DNA of 64,000 bases, from assembly GCF_045223415.1 (NCBI RefSeq), contig NZ_JBEQZJ010000017.1, positions 13,205 to 77,204 on the forward strand. The letters are read 5' to 3'. The stretch is from Hoskinsella mucinilytica (lineage in GTDB: Bacteria > Bacillota_I > Bacilli_A > Erysipelotrichales > Erysipelotrichaceae). Positions 44,254 to 53,868 of the stretch are shown one piece after another; position 1 is the stretch's first letter, and each line of letters starts with the position of its first letter. The notes below the pieces were generated by a model. The model had not been told where the DNA came from. It was given only the letters and a program-made list of their open reading frames with translations, and did no database searches. A program made the position numbers and the translations under genes.

Positions 44254-47200
44254 GCTTGTGTCCTTTTTTACGTTTGATACACATAAATATGATGATTGCA
44301 CCAATAGAAGCAGCAAACATCATTGCATATAATTCAATCTTTGTTTCGTCTCCAGTTTTTACAATAACAGGCTTATGCTTGTCTTTCATGGTGATCTTAA
44401 CTCCATCTTTTGCAGTAAAGGTGATGCTTTCCGCTTTTTCATAACCTGATGGTGCGCTAAGTTCGGTCATGATATAGTCTTTACCTTCCACAAGGTAGTG
44501 GATGATATGGCTTTCTTCTGTGGATACCCATTGATCGATCAATTTTCCTGTTTCTTTTTCCGTGATTGTGATTGTTGCGCCTGGTAATTCTCTGTTATTT
44601 GTGATATCCACTTTACTGAATACCATTTCGATAGGCTGATTTTTACATTCTATTTCTAACATATCACCATTTTCTTTGACTTCCACCTTATAGATGTGAT
44701 CATTCAAAGCATATCCATCTATTTGCTGTGATTCTTGAATAAAATATGTTCCTAGCTCCAAATCATTGAAATAAGCGATAGAATCATCATCTGTCATTGC
44801 AGTAGAGATGATTTCAGACATATCTTCTTTTGTAGAAAGATTGAATTGGATACCTTTCATTTCTTTCTTTACATCAAGTGTATCTGTTTTCTTGACTTGA
44901 ACAGAGCCACGGGCAAGTTTGTTTTCTACCTTACCATCCAAACCAATCTGAATGACATAGTGTGATACATCCTGACCATGATAAGCAACCTCGAAGTCAA
45001 ATTCTTCCTCGATTAGAACGAATTGCTTATTTGTCGCAAGTTCTTTTATGAAATATGATCCATTTGGTAAATCAGGAACATCAACCAGATGCCCATCTGA
45101 ATCAATTCCTGTAGTGGAAATCATACTTCCGTTTTCGATAGCCACATGTCCCATATAGTCATAAACATCCTCACGGGCATAAATACCAAAGACAACATCT
45201 TTGTAGGCATCTTCGTTTTTAAATATTTCCTGTTTTTCCAACAGCTTTGTCATATCAATATCGAAAGTAGGACGTTTGTTTTCAAGTGTAGATGTGACAA
45301 TCTGTAACTCTGTAGACTGGCTATCCTCAATACTGAAATAATGTTTATTGGTATCTGTAACATAACCATGCGGTGTTGTACTTTCAGAATAGTAATAACG
45401 ACCAACAGGCAATTTCTTGCTTGTAACTGCATCCCAGTCACTCTCAAGGACTTCTATTTTCTCATCTGCTTTGTAATAAACATTGTTACCGATCTTAATA
45501 TCCTCTGCTGCATAGATTGATATTTCCGTATTGAGTAAATTAGACTTGTTCCAAACAGGGGAATATGTCGTTCCAAATTCATTCTGACCTGTAATAACTT
45601 GATCAAATATCTGACCTGTTTTATTCCATTTCAATGTCCCCATGACAAGTTCATCTTTCATTATAACTTTTTGTACTTCACCAGTATCAGACACTTTAAA
45701 TTCGATATCGTTAGCAAGAGCAAAGCCATATGGTGAACTTTCTTCATGCAGAATATAGGTCTTGTTAATTTCCAAACCTTTGATCAAGTGTGGCTTAATT
45801 GTTCCATCGTCATTTTTACCATCTTGTCCAGATATCCAAGTATCAAAGATTTCTCCTTGCTGACCTTTAGGATAAACACTTAATATAGCCCCTTCAATCT
45901 CTGAGGAGTCTGTAGTGTCCTGTTTAGATACTTCAAACTTTGTCATTTCGTTAAAGACTTCTTGGTGATATTCAATTACCGGAATATCTTGACCTTGGTA
46001 TGTTCCATCAACTTTCAATACTGCTTTATTCGTAGCATAACCGATACTTGGTTTGATTTCCTTGATTTCATAGTGAGAAAGTGGATAGTCTGCTTCAAAT
46101 TGTACATGACCATCTGTATCCGATACTGCTGTTTCAATTAGAGTACCTTTTTCTACTAAAATATTTCCATTGACAGACTTTATATCCTCAGTTGCGTACA
46201 CACCAAAAGTTGAACCGGCAAGAGGAAAATGTGTTTCAGCGTCTTTCTTAACAACACTCATGTCAAGTTTTTGGCGATCGTTGTAGTAGGTAACACTATC
46301 AAATACAAGTTCTGTATTCTGATCCTCATATTCTAATTCAGCTTCCTGTATTTCATGCGATATAGTAAAGCCATCAGGTGCCTTGATTTCTTCAATTTCT
46401 AGTTTTGATAGAGGGAGTTTCTTTGATTCTGCAATACCATCTTTTCCTGTCGTAATTATATCTAAAACAGTTCCAGCCTTATACATGACGCTTCCATCCG
46501 CTGGATCAATAACATCTTCTCTTGCACGTACTTCATAAACTGCACCCACAATGCCTTGGTTTGCATAAGCGAACACAAGATTTCCATCATCATCTTTTGA
46601 CACGGAAGTTAGGACTTCTCCTTCTTTTTTGACAGATAATTGTCCCTTAACTTCTTTATTCATCATTTCGATTTCAACCACCGGCTCTCCATCTTCATCG
46701 CTTCCAGATACATTGGATGATGTGATCTCAAAGATTTTTGATTCTTTGGCAAGCACAAAATAATCAGGCGCTGTGATTTCTGTTAATTTATATTTTGAAG
46801 CTGGTAGAGGAACAGGCAGTTTTACTTTCCCTTTATCATAATCTTTGTTTTCTTCGTAGTTCTTATCAGAAGCAAAGAAATTCATGAAATTGCTACCGAC
46901 GCTGATACGGTTATCTGCATTCGTTGTAAATTCGCTGTACCATGTTGAACCGACTTTCATTGAGATATAACCATCTTCATCTGAGCGAATTGTTTTCTTC
47001 TTGTAGTCTTTAACTGGCTTTTCATTGTTATCAAGCATCTGCACCTTGAATGTTGCATAATTTAAAGATACGTTTTTGCCAGTATCTGCATCCTTTTTTA
47101 CAACTTGTGCATAACTGTTAAATGGACGATTGTTGATATAGTAATGTACGTTCCCATCACTGGATGAACCAATGTGGTTGCCTTTTTCATCCTCACCATA

Positions 47201-49393
47201 TACATACGTTTGTCCGTCCGTCGTTTCGGAAACATAAAAATAAAATGGTTCGGCAAGTAATTCTGTTTCCTGACCATTCGTTCCTTTAGAAGTCTGTTGG
47301 ACAACGTAAGCACCATAAGCAAGCTTTGGAGAGAAAGCTGTTCCTGTATCATCTGTTTTCAGCACAGCATATTCCTTTTTCGTGCCATTCTGTTTAGCTA
47401 ATTCTAACGCTTTATTGATATTACCATTAGCTTGATCATAATATTTTTTTGCTACTGCTTTAAATTCAGCGTTGATTTCTGGTTTCACTGTTTCTGAATT
47501 TTCGCCATCAGTAATGAATTTTGCTAATTCAAATTGACCAATACGCACTTTATCAGAAATTTGTGTTTTAATTGCAAAATGATAAGGTTCTCCTTCCTGC
47601 TTCATCATATCCTGCGTAACTGGGTAATACAGGTCTGATTTTTCATATCCTGCAGGTGATTTGATTTCTTTCCAGTAGTACCAGCAATCCTTATCAGCAT
47701 CACCAAAATATAGTCCCTTGTTACCTGTCTTATCTACAAAAGCATTTGTATCAGCATAGCCATTTTCATTTGTAGTGACTTCAAGTACTTTATCTCCTTT
47801 ATGATACAGAATCTCTGTGTGATTTTCCGGATTATAAATATCAGCAGAAGCATACAGTCCAAAAGTCGCACCACTCAATACCGCATCTCCTTGTGTTTTC
47901 TTACTTCCGGTATCAGAAACAACATTCAGTTTTCCACCTTTGGAAAGATACTCATCAAACTGTTCCTTTGTCATGCCAGTCATTCCTTGGTGGATATCCT
48001 CATCATATTTATCTAATTGAATCGATAATGTATAACGCTGGTTATCTTTGTTAAGTTCTACCGTTCCACTACCTATTAGTTCTTTTGATACAGTTGTATC
48101 AGGATCAAGATAATAGTATTTACCACTTGAAATCTCCACTGCTTTATACGTATGTTTTGTATTTTGATAAGCACTAATCTGATTTTCTAAGTCCTGCAAA
48201 GCTTTTTTATCTGCTACAGCTTGTGCTTCTTTTTCAGATGGATACCATCCTTTAGAGGTACTATACTGTTGCATTGCAGAGTTTAAATCATTCCAGTTAG
48301 TTACATACGTTTCGCTATATGTCGAAGAAGAAAATTCCTGTTCAACATGTGAAGGCATGGAAACTTTTCCTTTATCATCGGTCTTTGCTTTTCCAAGAGA
48401 TGTTTCATCACGAAAAAACTCGAATTCAATATCCTTGATTCCCCGTTTTGAATCTTTATCTATTTTATTCAACTTTAATTCTACATCAATTTTCCCAATA
48501 GCTGATTTTCTTGCGGAAACATCGGCTGTTTTAGGTTGAACAGCAACTTTATATGATACTCTCATACTTTTTGGATCTTTTAATCCAAATACAGCTAATG
48601 TCTGATTCAATGGTTGATAATAAGCAATCTCAGTATTTGTAGCGTCATTTTTCAAATAATATGCATCAAATACAATATTACCAGTTTCAGAGGCATCTTT
48701 ATCTGCCCATATAGTTAATTGATTACCACTTCTTTCAATCTGGATACCCTTTGGAACTGCATTGGTTAGATATGCAGAAAATGTTTTAGAAGTATCCGTC
48801 AACGTAATGGCATACTCTTTACCATAGCCTTGTAATTCTATTGTTTTATTTCTGAATGAAACATCTGAATAAATAACATTTAATCTGCTATTTATGATAT
48901 TCATCTTTGCTTGTATAGCGGATGGAATCTGAGAAAAACCGTTTGGTTTACTTACTTGCCATATCATAAGCTGAGTAGCGGCAAGCATTTCCGTAGATTT
49001 ATCTCCTTGAAAACCATATCCAAGACTGGAAATATACCCCATTCTATCTATTTGACTATCAGTAAAGCCTGCCTGTTTAAATCCGGAACGTCCATAAATT
49101 TTTTCATGAGCATAATTTATATTATTTGAAATCTGAACATCTGGTTCCACACAATAAGCTTTTTGATCATCAATATAAAAGTCAGATATTTCATAATCTC
49201 CCGGGCCCATAGATGTTCCCGAAAATTTATCCTGTATATTGAAATTACGATATGCGGAATATCCTGTATCTTTCCATGTGGCAGTATATTTGCTTGCCGC
49301 CATTATTGGAGTCGTTGAAATTAATGCGAACATAGTATAAAAGCCTGCTAGTGCAGACTTCATGAGTTTATTTAATATTGTATTTCGTTTCAT
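44240..49393 (-). CDS. Sortase-anchored surface adhesin with thioester domain and about nine SpaA/Cna_B repeats
   Basis: A 1,717-residue surface protein. Signal peptide at about 1-33 (ending PIMAAS). A thioester domain follows: Cys81 in QKAYCVEPDV and Gln141 in AATQLMIWQ are placed to form the Cys-Gln bond that lets such adhesins attach covalently to host or cell surfaces. Nine SpaA-type repeats follow, recognised by endings such as EIKSPAGYEKSD, EIKAPDGFTISH, EESSPYGFALAN and ELSAPSGYEKAE, many able to form Lys-Asn isopeptide bonds. The C-terminus has VIVKTGDET, a sortase-motif variant, then a membrane helix and KRKKGHKH. No sortase gene is in the window. GAAAGGAGAATAACA precedes the ATG. 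Confidence 0.92.
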   Translation of the reverse strand: MKRNTILNKLMKSALAGFYTMFALISTTPIMAASKYTATWKDTGYSAYRNFNIQDKFSGTSMGPGDYEISDFYIDDQKAYCVEPDVQISNNINYAHEKIYGRSGFKQAGFTDSQIDRMGYISSLGYGFQGDKSTEMLAATQLMIWQVSKPNGFSQIPSAIQAKMNIINSRLNVIYSDVSFRNKTIELQGYGKEYAITLTDTSKTFSAYLTNAVPKGIQIERSGNQLTIWADKDASETGNIVFDAYYLKNDATNTEIAYYQPLNQTLAVFGLKDPKSMRVSYKVAVQPKTADVSARKSAIGKIDVELKLNKIDKDSKRGIKDIEFEFFRDETSLGKAKTDDKGKVSMPSHVEQEFSSSTYSETYVTNWNDLNSAMQQYSTSKGWYPSEKEAQAVADKKALQDLENQISAYQNTKHTYKAVEISSGKYYYLDPDTTVSKELIGSGTVELNKDNQRYTLSIQLDKYDEDIHQGMTGMTKEQFDEYLSKGGKLNVVSDTGSKKTQGDAVLSGATFGLYASADIYNPENHTEILYHKGDKVLEVTTNENGYADTNAFVDKTGNKGLYFGDADKDCWYYWKEIKSPAGYEKSDLYYPVTQDMMKQEGEPYHFAIKTQISDKVRIGQFELAKFITDGENSETVKPEINAEFKAVAKKYYDQANGNINKALELAKQNGTKKEYAVLKTDDTGTAFSPKLAYGAYVVQQTSKGTNGQETELLAEPFYFYVSETTDGQTYVYGEDEKGNHIGSSSDGNVHYYINNRPFNSYAQVVKKDADTGKNVSLNYATFKVQMLDNNEKPVKDYKKKTIRSDEDGYISMKVGSTWYSEFTTNADNRISVGSNFMNFFASDKNYEENKDYDKGKVKLPVPLPASKYKLTEITAPDYFVLAKESKIFEITSSNVSGSDEDGEPVVEIEMMNKEVKGQLSVKKEGEVLTSVSKDDDGNLVFAYANQGIVGAVYEVRAREDVIDPADGSVMYKAGTVLDIITTGKDGIAESKKLPLSKLEIEEIKAPDGFTISHEIQEAELEYEDQNTELVFDSVTYYNDRQKLDMSVVKKDAETHFPLAGSTFGVYATEDIKSVNGNILVEKGTLIETAVSDTDGHVQFEADYPLSHYEIKEIKPSIGYATNKAVLKVDGTYQGQDIPVIEYHQEVFNEMTKFEVSKQDTTDSSEIEGAILSVYPKGQQGEIFDTWISGQDGKNDDGTIKPHLIKGLEINKTYILHEESSPYGFALANDIEFKVSDTGEVQKVIMKDELVMGTLKWNKTGQIFDQVITGQNEFGTTYSPVWNKSNLLNTEISIYAAEDIKIGNNVYYKADEKIEVLESDWDAVTSKKLPVGRYYYSESTTPHGYVTDTNKHYFSIEDSQSTELQIVTSTLENKRPTFDIDMTKLLEKQEIFKNEDAYKDVVFGIYAREDVYDYMGHVAIENGSMISTTGIDSDGHLVDVPDLPNGSYFIKELATNKQFVLIEEEFDFEVAYHGQDVSHYVIQIGLDGKVENKLARGSVQVKKTDTLDVKKEMKGIQFNLSTKEDMSEIISTAMTDDDSIAYFNDLELGTYFIQESQQIDGYALNDHIYKVEVKENGDMLEIECKNQPIEMVFSKVDITNNRELPGATITITEKETGKLIDQWVSTEESHIIHYLVEGKDYIMTELSAPSGYEKAESITFTAKDGVKITMKDKHKPVIVKTGDETKIELYAMMFAASIGAIIIFMCIKRKKGHKHDES

Positions 49394-49410
49394 TGTTATT
49401 CTCCTTTCAA

Positions 49411-49441
49411 AAAATAGAAAAAGAGATCTTCATGACCTCTT
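49411..49441 (-). terminator. Terminator/attenuator between lipoprotein and adhesin genes
   Basis: On the minus strand AAGAGGTC pairs with GATCTCTT (eight pairs, one G-U) and is followed by TTTTCTATTTTTT. It lies four bases past the lipoprotein stop and just before the adhesin ribosome site, so it can lower or regulate read-through into the adhesin gene. Confidence 0.75.
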
Positions 49442-49444
49442 AAA

Positions 49445-50062
49445 TTAACCGTAAATCCGAATAATGTAAAAGTATCTGGTTCCACATTCGGTTTCGCCGT
49501 ATTCTGTTTTATATTGCGTAAATGTTCCATCACCATGTAACTGATTCTCAGTCATTTCAGCTTGTACTTGAGCATCTATTTCAGCTTCTCTCTCTATTGA
49601 AAAAGCACCGTTTGGAATCGTATCATTACAAGTAGGTGATGATGGCTTAGGTTCTGCAGGTTTACTTGGCTGCGATGGTTCTTGTTGTGTTGGTTTCTGA
49701 GGTTGCGATGGTTTAGCAACTTCCGTAGCTGAACCACTTGGTGATTGATCTGTTTTCTGTTTACTGCTTTCAACAGTCTTTTCATTACTGTATGACTTTT
49801 TTTCTGTCGATTGTTCATTAACAGCAGTTTTATTTTCAGTATCTAGAGTCTGATTATTTTTTACTTCAGATTTATCTTCATCATCGCTTTTTCCTTTTTT
49901 ATCATCAGATTTATCTTTATCAGATTTTTCCTCTTTTTTTTGTTCAAGCGTTTCTTTCAACAAAGAACCGTTCTTTCCGCTTATTCCATCATTATCCTTA
50001 TTTTGACTGCATCCTGTAATAACTAATAAAACAAGAAGTGTTGATAATATTTTCTTTCCCAT
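49445..50062 (-). CDS. Lipoprotein with Ser/Pro/Lys-rich linker, 205 aa
   Basis: A lipoprotein signal (MGKKILSTLLVLLVITGCSQ) with lipobox VITGC puts it on the outer face of the membrane. Residues about 22-150 are low-complexity (Lys/Asp/Ser, then Pro/Ser repeats such as PSQPQKPTQQEPSQPSKP), a spacer through the wall. The C-terminal 55 residues (CNDTIPNGAFSIEREAEIDA, then CGTRYFYIIRIYG) form a small domain with two cysteines. GGGAGGCAATCTT precedes the ATG at 50062. It lies between parB and the adhesin gene. Function unknown, perhaps mating-pair contact. Confidence 0.75.
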   Translation of the reverse strand: MGKKILSTLLVLLVITGCSQNKDNDGISGKNGSLLKETLEQKKEEKSDKDKSDDKKGKSDDEDKSEVKNNQTLDTENKTAVNEQSTEKKSYSNEKTVESSKQKTDQSPSGSATEVAKPSQPQKPTQQEPSQPSKPAEPKPSSPTCNDTIPNGAFSIEREAEIDAQVQAEMTENQLHGDGTFTQYKTEYGETECGTRYFYIIRIYG

Positions 50063-50181
50063 AAGATTGCCTCCCTTATCTTCACCTTTACTATAAATCA
50101 TTAAATACTTAATATCTAGTATTCGATTAGAATATTTCCATTAAGAATATCTTTTAATAGTGATTTTTCTCGGAAGGCTGA

Positions 50182-50250
50182 AAGGGGGTTGTAGGGGGAA
50201 AACACAGTCACGTTTTGGTGCAAAAAAAAGCAACCCCCTTGCTGTTGCTA
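50182..50250 (-). terminator. Inverted repeats and T-run after parB
   Basis: On the minus strand AGCAAC/GTTGCT encloses AGCAAGGGG-type loop sequence and runs into eight T (50222-50249), a plausible terminator for parA-parB. The same AAGGGGGTTG string is repeated in inverted form 39 bases away (50182-50191 against 50231-50240), so a longer alternative hairpin is possible. The pair makes an attenuator-like switch conceivable. Confidence 0.55.
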
Positions 50251-50308
50251 CTCCTTGCTCGTTTCTGTATTTTTCATTCAGTCACATGTATGACTGTATC
50301 AATCGCAG

Positions 50309-51277
50309 TTATCGTTCATGCTTCTTTTCCATCTTCTTTGACCATTGCTGAAGTAATTTTAATACCGTTTCCTGTTTCTGGCGTGGTGTATAAGATTTTG
50401 GAAAATATTGATTGATTTCATCCATTTTAAATGTCAGTTTTTCCTTTTGATTAGCTTTTTCTTCCGTCATAATAGAGTAAATGACATTATCATCAAGTCT
50501 ATTTTCCTGTGACAGCTTTTTCATTCGGATTGCTTGAGCATGAGATGGTGTTAAATCCAGATCATCAATATGCTTAATAATACATTGCTGATGTTCCTCG
50601 GAAAGATAAGATAGTTCTACTGCTGGATTTAATCCTATCTTTTTTCCATTTTCACGTATACCATCAACCATATCTCTTAGTGGTTTAATTAAGAAGGTTA
50701 AGCGGATATAGCGTTTAACTTGATTATGACTTTCTCCAGTTTCATCAGCCAATATTTCAACAGATTTTTTTCCTTTTAACTTGTGCCCAACTTGGACACA
50801 AGTTAAATCAACTCTTTTTCCTTGATGCTTCATCGCCTCTAATTTCATCTTATACGCAAATCCCTTTTCACTTGGAAGAACATCTTCACGCTTGATATTA
50901 CTATCCACCATGTAGATTGTAGCTTCATCATCTGTTAAGTTACGTACTACAGCTTTTATGGTTGAAATACCATTGATTTCCAATGCTTTCTGCCTTCTAT
51001 GACCTGTAATCATTTCATAACCCTGTCCATCTGGATGAGGTCTTACTACAGCATTTTCAAAGTTATAACCTAATCTTCCAATACTATCTATCAGATCAAT
51101 CATATCAGGACTTTCTAAACGAATACCATAAGGATGATTTTTAAACGGTCTTATTTCTTCAAGAGGAATTTCATAAATTCTTTCTAATTTATCATCCTGT
51201 CTTTGTTCTTCAGTTTTAAACAAATCATCGTATGTTGGTATTTTTATGTCTTGAATGCTCTTTTTCTTTTCTGGCAT
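50309..51277 (-). CDS. parB: ParB/Spo0J-family DNA-binding protein
   Basis: A 322-residue ParB. The N-terminal CTPase/ParB domain has IPLEEIRPFKNHPYGIRLES and YEMITGHRRQKALE (the GHRR motif). An HTH follows in VEILADETGESHNQVKRYIR. The C-terminal third is helical. It works with ParA to keep the circular form of the ICE during cell division. The ATG lies inside the 3' end of parA (53-base overlap). Confidence 0.92.
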   Translation of the reverse strand: MPEKKKSIQDIKIPTYDDLFKTEEQRQDDKLERIYEIPLEEIRPFKNHPYGIRLESPDMIDLIDSIGRLGYNFENAVVRPHPDGQGYEMITGHRRQKALEINGISTIKAVVRNLTDDEATIYMVDSNIKREDVLPSEKGFAYKMKLEAMKHQGKRVDLTCVQVGHKLKGKKSVEILADETGESHNQVKRYIRLTFLIKPLRDMVDGIRENGKKIGLNPAVELSYLSEEHQQCIIKHIDDLDLTPSHAQAIRMKKLSQENRLDDNVIYSIMTEEKANQKEKLTFKMDEINQYFPKSYTPRQKQETVLKLLQQWSKKMEKKHER

Positions 51278-52052
51278 CTATAAAGACCTCCTTTGTTAAA
51301 GTTTCATAGGCCATGGTAGCTGCTCCTTTAGGATCGTAAACAAAAATGCTTTGGCCAACTCCCGTGGATTCCGCAGCTGCAATACAGCGTGGAATCGTTT
51401 GTTTAAACACATTGATATGTGATCCAAAGCAAGTCCGAATATCATTTGTAATCTTCTTGGATAAATTTGTTCTATAATCTGTCATCGTAATCAAGATACC
51501 TTTAACTTTTAAATCAGGATTAAGATTTCTTTGTGTTTCACGAATTGATCTTAATAAGTCACTCATTCCTTCAACACCATAAGGTTCAGATTGTACAGGG
51601 ATGATAACAGTATCAGACGTCGCAAGTGCATTGATCTGTAGATCACCTAAAGTTGGATTGGTGTCTATAAAAACATAATCATAGTCACCTTTCACCTTAT
51701 CAATCAATCTTTTCAATACAGTTTCTCTGCACATAACATTTTGCAACACCGGTGCTATTCCGGCTAAAGTAATATTTGCCGGAATTAGGTCTACTCCTTC
51801 ATTAGAGTGTAATATCAGTCTTTCAAAATCAATATCATTTCCATTGATAATTGCCTGTACTGCCTCAGTCATTGATAAAGAGTATTTGCTTCTATCATAA
51901 TATCCATATCCTTTTGTTGCGTGACCTTGATGATCAAAATCTACAAGTAGTACTTTTTTACCATGCAAAGCAAGACATGCACTCATGCTGACAGCCGTCA
52001 TGGTTTTGCCAACACCTCCTTTCTGATTTGCAATACATATTACTTCTGACAT
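51225..52052 (-). CDS. parA: ParA-family partition ATPase
   Basis: A 275-residue ParA/Soj. The deviant Walker A is ANQKGGVGKTMTAVSM, Walker A' is VLLVDFDHQGHAT and Walker B is YVFIDTNPTLGDL. The start (MSEVICIANQKGG) follows GAAAGGAGGCAGAGT. This ribosome site and the first codons are repeated at 53523 upstream of the inserted HEPN-like gene, so the original leader has been duplicated. A terminator of the inserted gene lies 50 bases before the start. Confidence 0.95.
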   Translation of the reverse strand: MSEVICIANQKGGVGKTMTAVSMSACLALHGKKVLLVDFDHQGHATKGYGYYDRSKYSLSMTEAVQAIINGNDIDFERLILHSNEGVDLIPANITLAGIAPVLQNVMCRETVLKRLIDKVKGDYDYVFIDTNPTLGDLQINALATSDTVIIPVQSEPYGVEGMSDLLRSIRETQRNLNPDLKVKGILITMTDYRTNLSKKITNDIRTCFGSHINVFKQTIPRCIAAAESTGVGQSIFVYDPKGAATMAYETLTKEVFIDARKEKEHSRHKNTNIR

Positions 52053-52091
52053 ACTCTGCCTCCTTTCTATAAGCCAGACGATTGCCGGCTA

Positions 52092-52124
52092 TGTAAAATA
52101 AAAAGACTACTCAAAAGAGAAGTC
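52092..52124 (-). terminator. Intrinsic terminator of the HEPN-like gene
   Basis: On the minus strand GACTTCTC and GAGTAGTC form a hairpin with one mismatch, followed by TTTTTATTTT. It lies five bases past the stop of the gene at 52129, and just before the parA leader. Confidence 0.75.
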
Positions 52125-52128
52125 CTAA

Positions 52129-53421
52129 CTAAAATATAAGGTTGTTAGTCAAACATAAATGCCATTTTTGTGTCTGATATACCAATTCGTTCATTTTTTG
52201 CATACAGACCATAAGATTTACTATCTCAGTACAAAACCCAATTAGTGAAATATTTATCTGCTTTTTTCTATCATAGAATACTAATGTTTGCTTGAATGGG
52301 TCTTTCAAAGATATATCATAATCATAGTGTCCTATTGAATTACGAATATTCCTTTTAAAAATATTTTCTATCATTTTTTCAAATTTATCAGTTCCATTGA
52401 AATACGGAATACGTTTTCCATTAGAATCAATTTTCTCAAAATCGTCTAATGTTTTAATTCCTTTTTTGTTTATCTTAAGACCATTTACTCTCATTTTTTG
52501 ATAATCTCCTCTTACGAAAAGATTATCATATGCCGCTAATAAAGAAAGCGAGTCACCAAGTAATTCATAACCATGTATATAAATTGATTGAACTTCTTCA
52601 AATGAAACTGTTGTAATTGCAAAATCTTTTTCTAATTCTCGTTCATCTAATTCATAAAATTCTAATCCTATCACAGGAATAAACTTATCAATCTTTTCTG
52701 TGAATAACTGATTTAATTGATAGATTTTCTTTTGCCATTTGAGCAATTCATTACTTTTAGCAAAATGCTCACATAATTGCTTTAATTTTGATAGATTTTC
52801 ACTTTTTCTAGCTACATCTTTATTAAGAAAATCGTCATATTGTTTGAAAATCATTTTACTATAATTCTCAAATTCTTTATCATTTAATACTTTGAAAAGT
52901 CCTATATCAAGTAAATGAATCTTTTGAATATCTACTAATTCTTGTGTATGCATTTTCATTAAACCATTCATATTGATTCTATCTAACTGTTCTCTCAGAT
53001 ATTTTGTCTTACCATTAAAATAAAGTTCATGAACCCAATCATTATAAGAAGATCGCTGTGCCTTATATCCTAGGCAATTATTCATTCTCTTTCTAAACAA
53101 ATCATAATTATCCTCAGAAATCAGCATCGTGCTATTTAAAAATGGTGAGGGAACTATCGTATCCTCGAAACTTGAAACTTTTCTCAAAGCGTGAGTCAAG
53201 AGTTCTCCTGAAGACTGTATTACGTAATCAGCGCATTTGTCATTATCCGAGAGCTTACAGTCAGGGAAATCAGCACCACCATTTTCATACTCACCTCTTA
53301 TTGTGATATTGCAATTGCCACAGTTAAATCTTATTGCGTGCCTATCTAAATAACCAGCTTGAACTCTAACTAGTGTAATCTTTCCACATACTGGGCATAT
53401 GACCGGATATCTAGTAATCAT
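52129..53421 (-). CDS. Zinc-ribbon protein with HEPN-like RNxxxH motif, candidate defence gene
   Basis: A 430-residue protein. The N-terminus has a zinc ribbon (Cys9-Cys12 in ICPVCGK and Cys34-Cys37 in FNCGNC). The rest is helical; near residue 360 it reads FKRNIRNSIGHYDYDI, where RNSIGH fits the R-x4-H catalytic motif of HEPN RNases, and a final helical pair follows (IGFCTEIVNLMVCMQKMNEL). This layout is common among toxin and anti-phage proteins. The start at 53421 follows AAAGGAGTTGATTCCG. It is AT-richer than parA and is flanked by two copies of the parA leader, so it is a late insertion. A defence role is inferred from motif and position. Confidence 0.65.
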   Translation of the reverse strand: MITRYPVICPVCGKITLVRVQAGYLDRHAIRFNCGNCNITIRGEYENGGADFPDCKLSDNDKCADYVIQSSGELLTHALRKVSSFEDTIVPSPFLNSTMLISEDNYDLFRKRMNNCLGYKAQRSSYNDWVHELYFNGKTKYLREQLDRINMNGLMKMHTQELVDIQKIHLLDIGLFKVLNDKEFENYSKMIFKQYDDFLNKDVARKSENLSKLKQLCEHFAKSNELLKWQKKIYQLNQLFTEKIDKFIPVIGLEFYELDERELEKDFAITTVSFEEVQSIYIHGYELLGDSLSLLAAYDNLFVRGDYQKMRVNGLKINKKGIKTLDDFEKIDSNGKRIPYFNGTDKFEKMIENIFKRNIRNSIGHYDYDISLKDPFKQTLVFYDRKKQINISLIGFCTEIVNLMVCMQKMNELVYQTQKWHLCLTNNLIF

Positions 53422-53463
53422 CGGAATCAACTCCTTTCCTCTTTAGAATATTATAATCCATAA

Positions 53464-53523
53464 TCAGTTAAGATGAAATAACATAACATTTAAAAAATTT
53501 ACAATTGCTATTACTTCTGACAT
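53464..53523 (-). pseudogene. Truncated duplicate of the parA 5' end
   Basis: ATG at 53523 is preceded by the same GAAAGGAGGCAGAGT as parA and the first codons give MSEVIAIVN, matching MSEVICIAN of parA, after which the frame runs into unrelated sequence and stops at residue 19. Sequence upstream (AAGCC, GGCTATGTA) also matches the parA leader. This is the left-over of the original parA junction, split off by the insertion at 52129-53421. Confidence 0.85.
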
Positions 53524-53570
53524 ACTCTGCCTCCTTTCTTTAAGCCAATACAATTAAGACTGGCTATGTA

Positions 53571-53599
53571 CAAAAAGAACAGCATCTCTAAGCTGTTCT
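53571..53599 (-). terminator. Intrinsic terminator upstream of the parA-type leader
   Basis: On the minus strand AGAACAGC and GCTGTTCT (perfect 8-bp arms, eight-base loop) are followed by TTTTTG. It may insulate the ICE genes from transcription entering from the chromosome or attachment-site side. Confidence 0.8.
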
Positions 53600-53868
53600 A
53601 GTATAAATATTGTTATGAATATGAATCAATTAAAATTGTAAATAAGTAAATATTTGCTAACAAAAATTTTTTGAATCATCAATATAGCTCTTTGATAAAG
53701 GCTCATTTTGCTAACAGCTTGCTAACATGAACCCCTAAAACAGGTTAAAATCATAAGGAAATTCAGGAACGCACATAACAGTGGCCAACCCAAGAAAAGA
53801 CGATAAATAAAGGATTATTTAACACTTTCAGGGATTAAATACTATAAGGAAAATAAGGGAACACACGC
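53600..53868. other. ICE right-end region with TTTGCTAACA direct repeats (integrase arm sites)
   Basis: About 270 bases without a gene. Three direct repeats with the core TTGCTAACA occur: 53653-53662 (TTTGCTAACA), 53707-53716 (TTTGCTAACA) and 53718-53727 (CTTGCTAACA), the last two 11 bp apart, one helix turn. Short repeats close to an attachment site are typical arm-type binding sites for tyrosine integrases. The segment ends at the tRNA fragment at 53869. Confidence 0.55.

Noticed and set aside
42740..44316. Longer upstream starts for the accessory genes at 43330 and 44253
   Set aside because: The extended N-termini lie entirely inside the preceding genes and lack ribosome sites; starts after GGGAG or in ATGATG overlaps are more likely.
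50160..50415. Two short plus-strand frames between the lipoprotein gene and parB
   Set aside because: They cross the parB terminator and parB itself; no ribosome site or sensible protein character.
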